A stretch of DNA of 64,000 nt, from contig NZ_CP072467.1 in NCBI RefSeq assembly GCF_018437505.1, forward strand, positions 2,666,001 through 2,730,000, in the 5' to 3' direction. This stretch comes from Spiractinospora alimapuensis (GTDB lineage: Bacteria > Actinomycetota > Actinomycetes > Streptosporangiales > Streptosporangiaceae). Below the pieces are notes generated by a model that was not told the origin of the DNA, made no database searches, and saw only the letters and a list, made by a program, of their open reading frames with translations. This document shows positions 18,188-27,674 of this stretch, in pieces; positions within the stretch are counted from its first letter, which is position 1; each line of letters opens with the position of its first letter. Made by a program: the position numbers and the translations under genes.

Positions 18188-19444
18188 TCAGTGGTGCCAG
18201 GAGCGCTGGTAGGCGATCTGTTCGTCGGAGAGGGTGTCGATCTGGAGCCCCATGGCTCCGAGTTCCAGGCGGGCGACCTCGGTGTCGATCGCGTCGGGGA
18301 CGTCGTGGACACCGGGGGCGAGTTCGGTGCCGGTGGCGAGCCACTCGGTGGAGAGGGCTTGGACGGCGAAGGACTGGTCCATGACGGCGGCGGGGTGGCC
18401 CTCGGCGGCGGTCAGGTTCACGAGGCGTCCCTCGGCGAGGAGGATCACACGCCGCCCGTCGGCGAGGACGTACTCGTCGGCCTGGGGCCGGACCTCGCGG
18501 CGGATGTCGATGGCGAGGGCCTCCAGCCCGGGGAGGTCGATCTCGACGTCGAAGTGGCCGGCGTTGGCGAGGATCGCGCCGTCCTGCATGCGGGCGATGT
18601 GCTCGGCGCGGATCACGTCACGGTTGCCGGTGACGGTGACGAAGACGTCGCCGTGGGCGGCCGCCTCCGTCATGGGCAGCACCGTGTAGCCCTGCATCGC
18701 CGCGTCGAGGGCCTTGACGGGGTCGACCTCGGTGACGACCACGCGGGCCCCCATCCCCCGGGCACGTTCGGCGAGGCCGCGCCCGCAGAACCCGAACCCG
18801 GCGACGACGAGGGTGCGCCCTGACAACAGGGTGTTGGTGGCGCGCATGATGCCGTCCAGGGTGGACTGCCCGGTGCCGTACCGGTTGTCGAACATGCGCT
18901 TGGTGGCGGTGTCGTTGACGGCCACCATCGGGATCCGCAACGCGTTCTCCGCCGCCATCCGGCGTAGCCGGATCACTCCGGTGGTGGTCTGCTCGCAGCC
19001 ACCGATCAATCCCGGGAGGAGGTCGGGCCGCTCCACGTGGATGAGGTCCACCAGGTCGCAGCCGTCGTCCAGGAGCAGGTGGGGGCCACCGTCGATGACG
19101 GTGCGCAGGTTGCGTTCGTAGTCGGTCGCGGAGAGCCCGGAACGGGCGTAGACCGCGACTCCGACGTCGCGCACCAGGGCCGCGGCGGTGTCGTCCTGAG
19201 TGGTGAGCGGGTTCGAGGCGGCCAACTCCACCTCGGCACCGCCTTCCCGCAGGACCCGCACCAGGTTCGCGGTCTCCGCGGTCACGTGCATGCAGGCGGC
19301 GACGCGAAGTCCCTCCAGGGGGCGCTCCTCGACGAACCGTTCCCTGATCCGGCGTAACGCGGGCATCGCCCGTGCCGCCCACTCGATACGGCGGACCCCG
19401 GCCTCCGCGAGGCCGAGGTCCGCGACGTCATGCGGGGACGCCAT
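18188..19444 (-). CDS. Short-type S-adenosylhomocysteine hydrolase-like enzyme
   Basis: This 418-residue protein belongs to the adenosylhomocysteinase family but to the short, Thermotoga/archaeal-like type. It keeps the NAD fold ([20 protein letters not shown]), the catalytic Lys/Asp segment ([20 protein letters not shown]) and NAGHFDVEI, and ends in [10 protein letters not shown] rather than the usual KP(E/D)HYRY tail. It lacks the insertion seen in bacterial AhcY. It follows a canonical ahcY by 30 bases on the same strand. It may hydrolyse a different thioether nucleoside, for example S-inosylhomocysteine as shown for an archaeal relative; that is inference. Confidence 0.85.
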   Translation of the reverse strand: MASPHDVADLGLAEAGVRRIEWAARAMPALRRIRERFVEERPLEGLRVAACMHVTAETANLVRVLREGGAEVELAASNPLTTQDDTAAALVRDVGVAVYARSGLSATDYERNLRTVIDGGPHLLLDDGCDLVDLIHVERPDLLPGLIGGCEQTTTGVIRLRRMAAENALRIPMVAVNDTATKRMFDNRYGTGQSTLDGIMRATNTLLSGRTLVVAGFGFCGRGLAERARGMGARVVVTEVDPVKALDAAMQGYTVLPMTEAAAHGDVFVTVTGNRDVIRAEHIARMQDGAILANAGHFDVEIDLPGLEALAIDIRREVRPQADEYVLADGRRVILLAEGRLVNLTAAEGHPAAVMDQSFAVQALSTEWLATGTELAPGVHDVPDAIDTEVARLELGAMGLQIDTLSDEQIAYQRSWHH

Positions 19445-19474
19445 GAGCCGTCCCGCGCGGGGTGTCGGTGCCCA

Positions 19475-20911
<1,437 letters not shown>

Positions 20912-21051
20912 GCGTTTCTACTCTCCTCCGATCGCACACGCGCGCCCCCGGCGGTCCGCGGTAGCGCCACCGAGCCGGTGTGGATCTTCGTTGAAGCTGG
21001 GATACATCGTGAGTCTAGAGCCGGATCCCTTGATCCCACACCCGCGAGTCG

Positions 21052-21078
21052 AACAACTTGACAGTACTTTGTTAGATT
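21052..21078 (+). promoter_or_regulatory. Candidate operator/promoter of the MerR gene
   Basis: AACAA (21052-21056) and TTGTT (21069-21073) form an imperfect inverted repeat with a TTGACA (21058-21063) inside. TAGATT (21073-21078) lies seven bases before the ATG of the MerR gene and fits a -10 box of a leaderless transcript. The spacing between TTGACA and TAGATT (nine bases) is too short for a normal promoter, so TTGACA may be part of an operator rather than a -35. Confidence 0.4.
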
Positions 21079-21084
21079 TGCCGT

Positions 21085-21621
21085 ATGGAGCGGGCGACGA
21101 GGGACACTCCCCAGGAGGCGGCGCGGCGGATCGCGGAACGGACGGCGCGTCCCACCGGACCAGGCACGACGCGGGGACCAGCCGCCCCGGGCCCGGAGCC
21201 GGAGCGCCGGGAGCCCGCGGCGGCCGCCTCAAGCGGGACACCGCAGGCCGTGGGCGAGGTCCCGATCGGGGACGCGGCGGCTCGCCTGGGCACCACTCCA
21301 CGGATGCTGCGCTACCGCGAGAGTCTCGGCCTCCTTCCCCGCACCAAGGAGCTGCCCAGCGGGCGGGGACACCGGCACCGGCGCTTCTCCGAGGGCGACC
21401 TGTCCGCCATCGAGGAAGGGCTGCGGATGGAGCACGACTACGACATCACGCCCACCGCACTGGACTTCGCACTCCAGATCCTCGCCGACCCCAGCGCGAT
21501 GGCGCGGGTCCGCGCCTACGGGGAACGGGTGGGCCGGCTGCGACCGCCGCCGACGCGCGCCCTGGACTTCGAGAAGCAGAAGGCGCTGCGTCTGCTCTCG
21601 GAACGCTCCCAACCACGGTGA
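21085..21621 (+). CDS. MerR-family transcriptional regulator
   Basis: This 178-residue protein has a low-complexity N-terminal extension (about 1-55) and a MerR winged helix: VPIGDAAARLGTTPRMLRYR, then ESLGLLPRTKE, HRHRRFSEGDL. The C-terminal region is short and has no cysteine cluster, so metal sensing is unlikely. No ribosome site is visible and a -10-like box lies just upstream, consistent with a leaderless mRNA. It is divergent from ahcY and could control it, although nothing shows that directly. Confidence 0.85.
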   Translation: MERATRDTPQEAARRIAERTARPTGPGTTRGPAAPGPEPERREPAAAASSGTPQAVGEVPIGDAAARLGTTPRMLRYRESLGLLPRTKELPSGRGHRHRRFSEGDLSAIEEGLRMEHDYDITPTALDFALQILADPSAMARVRAYGERVGRLRPPPTRALDFEKQKALRLLSERSQPR

Positions 21622-21703
21622 GTCCACGACGCCCCGGCGGTCCGCGCCCGGCGCCCTGGGCGGGATGCCGGGGAGAGCGCTGAGCGGAGCGCGCCGGCGA
21701 GGG

Positions 21704-23023
21704 TCAACTGGCGAAGACGATCAGGATGATCAGCAGCAGCAGGATGATGATCGCGATGAAGACGGCCGGCAGCACCCACCCCTGCGACAACACGGGGTCG
21801 TGGGACTGCGGCGGTTGGGGCGCCTGCGGAGGCTGCGGGGCCTGACCCGGCGGCGCCATGTGCTGCGCCGGAGGACGCCCCATGGCCGGCTGCCACCCGG
21901 TGGGCTGTTGCTGTGGCGGCGGCATGGGCCGCATGGGCTGCTGGGTCACGTGCGGCGGCGGATACGGCGTGTAGGGCCCCTGCGGGCCGGTCCGTGGATG
22001 TGGCGGCGGCATCGGCGCGTGCGCCCCGGTCATCGGGTGCGGTGGCGGCGGGGTCTGCGGCCCGCTCATCGTGGCCCCCGGGCCGGTGTGCGGCATGTGG
22101 CCGCCGGTGGGTCCGTGCGGAGGGTGCGTGCCGGGAAGGTCGGCGCGGGAGATCCGCTGGGAGGCACGTTCCCCTTCGGCGACCGCCTCGTCGGCCGAGG
22201 GCGCGGCGTTGCCGGTGTCATGCCCCAACAACCGCATCAGCAACTCACTCGCCGACGGGCGACGGTTGGGGTCCTTGTCCAGGCAGGCCTCGACGGTCGG
22301 GCGCAGCGAGTCGGGAACACCGGACAGGTCCGGATTGGCGCTGACCACTCGGTGCACCACGGCGGGAACACTGTCGGCGCCGAACGGCGCGTTCCCCGTG
22401 GAGGCGAACGCCATGACGCAGCCCCACGCGAAGACGTCCACCTTGTCGGTGACGTTGCCGCCCTCGATCTGCTCGGGGGCCATGTAGGACGGCGTGCCCA
22501 TGATCGAGCCGGTCATGGTGGCGCTGCCGTCCACGACCCGCGCGATCCCGAAGTCGATAACCCGCGGGCTGTCCGGCCCCAGCAGCACGTTGCCGGGCTT
22601 GAAGTCGCGGTGCACGATGCCCGCCTGGTGGATCGCGACCAGCGCCGTCGCCGTGGAGATCGCCAGACGCTGCAGGGAGGCACCCCGTCGCGGACCCTCG
22701 GAGGCCACCGCTTCCTGCAAGGAGGGACCGGGGACGTACTCACTGACGACGAACGGCGGCTCGCCCTCGAGGTCGGCCTCGTGGATGGCGGCGGTACAGA
22801 AGGCCTGGACCTTCTGTGCGGCCCTGACCTCCTTCTCGAACCGCTTACGGAGCTCGGCGTCCTGTGACCACTGTTCGTTCAGTACCTTGATGGCGTAATC
22901 TTCGCCGTGCTCGTCCCGCCCCAGATAGACGATCCCCTGGCCGCCCTTACCGAGCCGACCCAGCAGGCTGTAGTTGCCCAGCGTTAAGGGGTCGGTCGTG
23001 GAGAGGGGGTCGGGCTCGGACAT
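21704..23023 (-). CDS. Membrane-anchored Ser/Thr protein kinase
   Basis: This 439-residue protein has an N-terminal Hanks-type kinase domain (about 18-275): glycine loop LGKGGQGIVYLG, catalytic Lys in YAIKVL, HRDFKPGNVLL, DFGIARV and GTPSYMAPEQ. A long Pro/Gly/His/Met-rich linker follows and a single transmembrane helix (AIIILLLLIILIVF) ends the protein almost at its C-terminus, so no extracellular sensor domain is present. The ATG has GGAGG six bases upstream. All key kinase residues are present, so it is probably active. Confidence 0.93.
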   Translation of the reverse strand: MSEPDPLSTTDPLTLGNYSLLGRLGKGGQGIVYLGRDEHGEDYAIKVLNEQWSQDAELRKRFEKEVRAAQKVQAFCTAAIHEADLEGEPPFVVSEYVPGPSLQEAVASEGPRRGASLQRLAISTATALVAIHQAGIVHRDFKPGNVLLGPDSPRVIDFGIARVVDGSATMTGSIMGTPSYMAPEQIEGGNVTDKVDVFAWGCVMAFASTGNAPFGADSVPAVVHRVVSANPDLSGVPDSLRPTVEACLDKDPNRRPSASELLMRLLGHDTGNAAPSADEAVAEGERASQRISRADLPGTHPPHGPTGGHMPHTGPGATMSGPQTPPPPHPMTGAHAPMPPPHPRTGPQGPYTPYPPPHVTQQPMRPMPPPQQQPTGWQPAMGRPPAQHMAPPGQAPQPPQAPQPPQSHDPVLSQGWVLPAVFIAIIILLLLIILIVFAS

Positions 23024-23230
23024 CTGAATCCTCCAGGACACGGCGCTGGTACCAGCGATGCGGCCGGGTGCGGTAGCCGACCCACGACTGTCCGACACCG
23101 TACCGGATCTTCGAAAGAGTCGCTCCGGACGCCGGTCCCACCGTAATGCTTCGCCGCGGTGGGCGACAGCCGCCGGCGAGGGATGGCCTATACCGGCACG
23201 GGGGTGCGCCGCGTGATCGGCCTCGCGGCG

Positions 23231-23413
23231 TCAGGCCTCGTTGACGACGCGCGCTTCCTCCACCAACAGGACCGGAATCCCGTCCCGGATGGGGTAGGCG
23301 AGCCCGCTCTCGTCGCAGACCAACTCCTCGGCCTCGCTGTCCAGCCGGAGCGGAGCCCTGCTCTTGGGGCAGGCGAGGATGTCCAGCAGCCAGTCGTCGA
23401 TCTGTGCGCTCAT
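23231..23413 (-). CDS. Trm112-family small protein
   Basis: This 60-residue protein has the Trm112/YcaR form: DDWLLDILACPKSRAPLRLD, LVCDESGLAYPIRDGIPVLL. Trm112-like proteins activate methyltransferases or act as small zinc-binding partners; in this copy only two of the usual cysteines are visible, so zinc binding is uncertain. The ATG has AGGGA about seven bases upstream. It lies just downstream of manB in the same direction, as in many actinobacteria. Confidence 0.85.
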   Translation of the reverse strand: MSAQIDDWLLDILACPKSRAPLRLDSEAEELVCDESGLAYPIRDGIPVLLVEEARVVNEA

Positions 23414-23611
23414 ATTTGTATCCCTGAAGTGCGATGTCAGTGCCATTGTAGGCGCGAAGGCCAGGCCGGTTCACAGCGTTGTTTCCCGGACGGTCCCCTT
23501 CGGCGGACCCGTTGGCCCTCGAGAGCCCCATCCTCCGTGGTTCGAGGGGCTCCCTCTCCCCCAGCGGACGACCGGCCGCGGACCACTGGGGCCTACGGCG
23601 TTCCGCCCGTT

Positions 23612-25018
23612 CTACGCGCGCACGATCTCCAGTACGCGGTCCCGGAGCGACCGCATGGTCTCCTCGTCCGCGCCCTCCACGTTCAGCCGCAGGAGGGGCT
23701 CGGTGTTGGAGGGGCGCAGGTTGAACCAGCTCCCGTCGCCGAACAGCACGGAGAGACCGTCGAGTTCGTCTATCTCGACCCCTGGTTCCCCCGCGAAGGC
23801 CGAACGGACCGCAGCGGTGCGTTCCGCCTGGTCGGAGACCTCGGAGTTGATCTCGCCGGAGGCGCTGTAGCGGCTGAACTCCGCGGCGAGCTCGGAGAGG
23901 GGGCGGGTGCTGTGTCCCAGGGCGGCGAGGACGTGCAGCGCGGCCAACATGCCGGTGTCGGCGCGCCAGAACTCCCGGAAGTAGTAGTGACCCGAGTGCT
24001 CCCCACCGAAGATGGCGCCGGTTTCGGCCATCCGTGCCTTGATGAAGGAGTGACCAACCCGCGTCCGGATCGGTGTCCCACCGTGTTCCCGCACGATCTC
24101 GGGCACGGCCGTGGAAGTGATCAGGTTGTGGATGACGGTTCCGCCCGGCTCGACCGCGAGCTGGCGGGTCGCCACCAGCGCGGTGATCGCCGACGGCGGC
24201 ACCGGTTCTCCCCGCTCGTCCACCACGAAGCACCGGTCCGCGTCGCCATCGAAGGCGAGGCCCAGGTCGGCTCGTGAGTCCCGAACCCGTCGCCGCAACG
24301 CCTCGGTGTTCTTGGGGTTCATGGGGTCGGCCGGGTGGTTGGGGAAGGTGCCGTCCAGCTCGAAGTACAGCGGATCGACACTCAGCGGCGGCGCGGCACC
24401 GACGGCGTCCCCCAACACCGCGGGCACGGTGTGGCCCGCCATGCCGTTGCCCGCGTCGATCACGACCCGCAGGGTCCGAATGTCGCTGAGGTCGACCAGT
24501 GAGCGCAGGTAGGTGGCGTAGTCCGCGAGATAGTCCCGGTCACGCACGGTGCCGGGCGAATCGACGGGCGGGAGGTCCCGCTCGGCGAGGGCACGGATCC
24601 GCGTGAGGCCGGTTTCCTCTCCGATTGGGGTGGCGCCGGGGCCGCACATCTTGATGCCGTTGTACTGGGCCGGGTTGTGGCTGGCGGTGAACATCGCCCC
24701 GGCCATCGACTCGTGCCCGGCGACGAAGTACAGCAGATCGGTCGATCCCAGGCCGGCGCGGGTGACGTCGCTCCCCCGGTCGGCGGCGCCCTCGGCGAAG
24801 GCGGCGGCCAGCGCCGGGGAGGACGGTCGCATGTCGTGTGCGACCACGACGGGCGCCCGCTCGTTGAAGTCGGCGAAAGCGGCGCCGATGGCACGCGCCA
24901 CGTCGGTGTCGAGCGCGTCCGGGACCACGCCGCGGACGTCATAGGCCTTGAAGATGGGACCGAGATCGCGCAAGAGAACTCCGGTGGATTGGGTGTCGTC
25001 GCGGCGGCGTGACGTCAT
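23612..25018 (-). CDS. manB: Phosphomannomutase/phosphoglucomutase
   Basis: This 468-residue alpha-D-phosphohexomutase interconverts mannose-6- and mannose-1-phosphate (and possibly the glucose forms), supplying GDP-mannose. It has the phosphoserine loop TASHNPAQYNG, the metal loop DGDADRC, the sugar-binding loop GEHSGHYYF and the phosphate-binding loop RPSNTEPLLRL, in family order and at full length. Its ATG overlaps the stop of the upstream DUF3499 gene as ATGA. The DUF3499-manB pair matches Rv3258c-Rv3257c. Confidence 0.94.
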   Translation of the reverse strand: MTSRRRDDTQSTGVLLRDLGPIFKAYDVRGVVPDALDTDVARAIGAAFADFNERAPVVVAHDMRPSSPALAAAFAEGAADRGSDVTRAGLGSTDLLYFVAGHESMAGAMFTASHNPAQYNGIKMCGPGATPIGEETGLTRIRALAERDLPPVDSPGTVRDRDYLADYATYLRSLVDLSDIRTLRVVIDAGNGMAGHTVPAVLGDAVGAAPPLSVDPLYFELDGTFPNHPADPMNPKNTEALRRRVRDSRADLGLAFDGDADRCFVVDERGEPVPPSAITALVATRQLAVEPGGTVIHNLITSTAVPEIVREHGGTPIRTRVGHSFIKARMAETGAIFGGEHSGHYYFREFWRADTGMLAALHVLAALGHSTRPLSELAAEFSRYSASGEINSEVSDQAERTAAVRSAFAGEPGVEIDELDGLSVLFGDGSWFNLRPSNTEPLLRLNVEGADEETMRSLRDRVLEIVRA

Positions 25019-25395
25019 TCTGCCGGGTAGGAAACTCCCCCGGACTGCGGATCCGCCTCGCCGGAACGCACCACCCGCAGGTGGCCCCGTTTGGAGGGCC
25101 GAGACTCGACCCCGGAGTCCTCCGGAGGACGGGCCGCCTCGCGCACCGCGTTGGCCAGCGCCTCCAGGTCGTCACTGGCGGGCGTGGGATCCGACTCCAG
25201 CGGAAGCCGCAGGATCTCCCAGCCGCGCGGGGCCGTCAGCCGTTCCGCGTGCGGAGCGCAGAGGTCGTAGCAGTGCGGTTCCACGTGGGTCGCGAGTGGA
25301 CCGACCACAGCAGTGGAGTCCGCGTAGACGTAGGTGAGCGTGCAGACCGCGGGATGCCGGCACGCCGTGCGGGAACAGCGTCGAACAACGCTCAC
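25015..25395 (-). CDS. DUF3499 family protein
   Basis: This 126-residue protein starts VVRRCSRTACRHPAVCTLTY and contains YADSTAVVGPLA, HCYDLCAPHAERLTAPRGW. The paired Cys in the N-terminus and Cys/His in the middle suggest a zinc site. Homologues are conserved in actinobacteria next to manB and whiB; no function is known. The GTG chosen has GGTGG six bases upstream; another GTG two codons earlier is possible. Confidence 0.85.
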   Translation of the reverse strand: MSVVRRCSRTACRHPAVCTLTYVYADSTAVVGPLATHVEPHCYDLCAPHAERLTAPRGWEILRLPLESDPTPASDDLEALANAVREAARPPEDSGVESRPSKRGHLRVVRSGEADPQSGGVSYPAE

Positions 25396-25496
25396 AGACA
25401 CCCACCGTAGCCGCTTCCAGGAACCTTCGCCAGCATCTCACGAGTGACCATCGCCTGGGGCTGCGCAATCGTCGCTGATGGCCTAGGCTCATAAGT

Positions 25497-25928
25497 GTGC
25501 GACAGGTGCACCGTCCCAGGACCAAGCGAGCACGTTACCGCGACCGACACGGCCGAGGTCTGCGTGGCCCACTCACACCCGCTGAGCTCCCGGTGGCGCG
25601 AACCCGGGCGCAGGCGTTCCAGGATCTCGTCGAGGAAGCCGTCGAGCGGCTCAAACCGCGATGGTCTCGCGAGTTGTCGACGATCGACTTCGTCGTCGAA
25701 GACGTCCCGATCGTACCGCCCGCGGCGACGGCGGACGACGGGATCCCGTTCGCGCGCTCCGAGGTCGCGCGGCAGACGGGCCGAGCGCGGATCGTGATCT
25801 ACCGCCGTCCGGTGGAGATCCGCACCAGCGACCCCGAGGAGAAGGCCGAGCTCGTCTACGACAGCGTCGTGGAAGAGGTCGCGTCCCTACTCGGGCTGGA
25901 ACCGGAAACCGTGGACCCCGAGGCGTAG
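25497..25928 (+). CDS. Metallopeptidase-family (DUF1025-like) protein without HExxH
   Basis: This 143-residue protein matches the small MMP-like zincin family of actinobacteria: FQDLVEEAVERLKPRWS, FVVEDVP, IVIYRRPVEIR and a terminal SLLGLEPETVDPEA. In true peptidase members the helix carries HExxH; here the same position reads YDSVVEEVASLLG, so the zinc ligands are missing and the protein is probably not a peptidase. The GTG start lacks a ribosome site; TAGGCT (25484-25489) seven bases upstream suggests a leaderless transcript. It is divergent from DUF3499. Confidence 0.78.
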   Translation: MRQVHRPRTKRARYRDRHGRGLRGPLTPAELPVARTRAQAFQDLVEEAVERLKPRWSRELSTIDFVVEDVPIVPPAATADDGIPFARSEVARQTGRARIVIYRRPVEIRTSDPEEKAELVYDSVVEEVASLLGLEPETVDPEA

Positions 25929-26075
25929 CCACGGGGGCGACGGCGGGCGAACGCCCCCCACCTCGGCGGCCTGCCCGCCAAGAGGCCCTTCAGTCACGCC
26001 TGCCCACGGGTACCTGATGCGGCGACCATCGGGGTCGACCGTGACGGGGGGTCCGAAGCGGCCGGCGCTCGGGGC

Positions 26076-26190
26076 CACGCGGTCGGCGCTCGAGATCGGC
26101 CCGGTGGATCGTTCCTCCACCCCTCACCACGCACCAGGTACGAGCCACGTGTCGGGTGACCGTGGAGGCGACACTTCCGTGCGCACCGGG
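26076..26190 (+). repeat. Diverged direct repeat, copy A
   Basis: It contains CTCGAGATCGGCCCGGTGG, ATCGTTCC, CCACGCACCAGGTACGAG, CACGTGTCG and CCGTGCGCACCGGG. Copy B at 26726-26842 has the same blocks in the same order with small gaps. Confidence 0.75.
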
Positions 26191-26469
26191 TGGCGGGGCC
26201 AGGGCGACAGCGGGCGAACTCCCCCTCGTCGGCCTACTGAACCACCCTGTTCTGGGGGAGTTCTCGAGGCTCGCGGCCGCCTGGATGACGTTCGTCCGCG
26301 TCGGTTCCTTCGGATGGCCAACCAGAAGCCGCCGCCCCGGACGGCCACTCCCCCAACCGAAAGCCTCCAAGGACACTCCCCCTGATGCCCCGCCATCGGG
26401 GCTCCGTGCCGCGGTACCCCGCTCCACCGGACCGTAGAACGTGACACGCACGAAGCCGTCCCCGCCGGG

Positions 26470-26525
26470 CCCCCAGAGCGGCTCGTGCCGGCCGCCCATG
26501 ACCGGGGCTCGAGAGCGCACCAAGT
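26470..26525 (+). repeat. Partial third copy of the repeat
   Basis: It shares CCCAGAGCGGCTC and CCGGGGCTCGAGA with the left part of copy B (26706-26750), then diverges. Confidence 0.5.
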
Positions 26526-26725
26526 CGGGCGACCCTGCCCACCACGCCCCACACGCGGGAGCCGCACGACCGCCGCCGTGGGCACTGCCCTACGCGGGGC
26601 GACATCCGGGCGTCGACGTCGCTGGGACGCCGCTGACCGCGACGCGGGCGATCCGCGAGTCGCGAACGGCCAGGGACGAGCGACACCAGTTCCCGCGCCC
26701 ACTGGGCCCAGAGCGGCTCATACCG

Positions 26726-26842
26726 GGCCACCTCGGCCGGGGCTCGAGATCGGCCCGGTGGATCGTTCCCCCGACCACGCACCAGGTACGAGACACGTGT
26801 CGCGTGACCTTCGGGAGCAGGCACTACCGTGCGCACCGGGGC
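26726..26842 (+). repeat. Diverged direct repeat, copy B
   Basis: It matches copy A at 26076-26190 over about 115 bases with roughly 85% identity judged by eye, including an identical GGTACGAG...CACGTGTCG segment. Confidence 0.75.
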
Positions 26843-27060
26843 CGACGTGGGATGCCCCCAACTCCGTCTGGCCACGAGTCGCGATGCGTCACGGACGGGC
26901 GACGCCGGCTTCCTCGCCGGCCGGCGACGGGACTACGCGCCCGAGCGGGCCGACGTGGCCCCACGGGACGCCCACAGAAAGCGAACCCCGATCAGGGAGC
27001 GGCCCATCGCGACCTGGTCACCGCACGCGCCTCCACATGGGCGCGACGCGACACCCGCCC

Positions 27061-27088
27061 TTGCCATTCGAACGCGCGTTCGTATAAT
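27061..27088 (+). promoter_or_regulatory. Near-consensus promoter with palindrome in the spacer
   Basis: TTGCCA (27061-27066) and TATAAT (27083-27088) are separated by 16 bases, an unusually good sigma-70-type promoter for this genome. The spacer holds a perfect 14-base palindrome, CGAACGCGCGTTCG (27069-27082), a likely repressor site. No long gene follows; transcription would start near 27095. Confidence 0.7.
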
Positions 27089-27094
27089 GGTGAC

Positions 27095-27206
27095 TGAAAT
27101 AGGGAATGGATATTCCCGATGCCCCGGTGATTCGTCCGAAGGGAGCGGGATGAACCAATTTCGGACAGCACACGAAGGAGCACGTGTGCCGCTGCACACG
27201 TGCTCC
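27095..27206 (+). ncRNA. Candidate structured small RNA convergent with whiB
   Basis: A transcript from the promoter at 27061-27088 would run about 112 bases to the strong hairpin at 27177-27206. Inside it GTCCGAA (27134-27140) and TTCGGAC (27160-27166) form a second stem. Two tiny open frames are present: a 15-codon frame at 27106 and a 22-codon frame at 27150, overlapping as ATGA; the second runs through the hairpin and is doubtful. The RNA could be a small regulatory RNA or carry a leader peptide. This is inferred from promoter and structure only. Confidence 0.45.
27177..27206. terminator. 13-bp perfect hairpin between whiB and the candidate sRNA
   Basis: GGAGCACGTGTGC and GCACACGTGCTCC pair completely around a CGCT loop. 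It lies eight bases past the whiB stop codon, so it is the likely whiB terminator, and it would equally stop rightward transcription. There is no T-run, which is common for actinobacterial terminators. Confidence 0.75.
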
Positions 27207-27214
27207 CATTCTCG

Positions 27215-27502
27215 CTAGAGCATGCCATCCAGAAGTTCGAAGTCCTGGCCAGCCGCCTTCTTGAGACGTCTCCGCTCTCGTTCGGACAGGCCACCCCAGA
27301 TCCCGAAGCGCTCGTCATGCTCTAGGGCGTATTCCAGGCACTCCGCCCGAACCTCGCATGACTGACAAACTTTCTTGGCTTCTCGGGTTGACCCGCCTTT
27401 TTCCGGGAAGAACGCCTCAGGGTCGGTCTGCGCGCACAGGGCGCGCTCTTGCCAGCCCAGATCCTCTTCCGGACCGTGCGCCAACGGGATGAGCTCCCCC
27501 AT
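27215..27502 (-). CDS. whiB: Transcription factor WhiB (WhiB2/WhmD type)
   Basis: This 95-residue iron-sulfur regulator has four cluster cysteines (23, 46, 49, 55), the turn GIWGG (67-71) and the basic C-terminal SERERRRLKKAA for DNA binding. LGWQERALCAQTDPEAFFPE and STREAKKVCQSC match Streptomyces WhiB and mycobacterial WhiB2, which work in sporulation septation and cell division. The ATG has AGGAGG five bases upstream; an upstream GTG would overlap that site. A C-terminal tail GQDFELLDGML goes beyond the usual end. The gene neighbours DUF3499/manB and fbiAB, as around Rv3260c. Confidence 0.95.
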   Translation of the reverse strand: MGELIPLAHGPEEDLGWQERALCAQTDPEAFFPEKGGSTREAKKVCQSCEVRAECLEYALEHDERFGIWGGLSERERRRLKKAAGQDFELLDGML

Positions 27503-27674
27503 GCGCACCTCCTCATCGCCCCCTCGATGTACCCCCCATATCGAACCCCCAGGGGTTAGTTACACCCCGAAATTACACGCGCCCATTCCTCGTTACGTCA
27601 AGCTCGGCACGTCGGCAGCGCACGGATATCGGAAAACCTGATTGACCGCGCCCGGGCGAGTTACGGACAACTCG

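Larger units (their letters stand above)
25929..27060. other. Gene-free 1.1 kb with diverged direct repeats
   Basis: No convincing gene lies here. Open frames exist on both strands in all phases, as expected at this GC content, but none has family motifs. The stretch holds two copies of a roughly 115-base repeat (26076-26190, 26726-26842), a shorter third copy (26470-26525), and a perfect 10-base inverted repeat GAACTCCCCC/GGGGGAGTTC (26216-26225, 26254-26263). Confidence 0.6.

Noticed and set aside
20912-21084. SAH riboswitch upstream of ahcY
   Set aside because: The leader is short and I see no sequence or pairing pattern of known SAH riboswitches.
26234-27097. Frames of about 200 codons on both strands in the gene-free interval
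   Set aside because: They cover the diverged repeats in several phases at once, lack motifs, and none has a convincing start.
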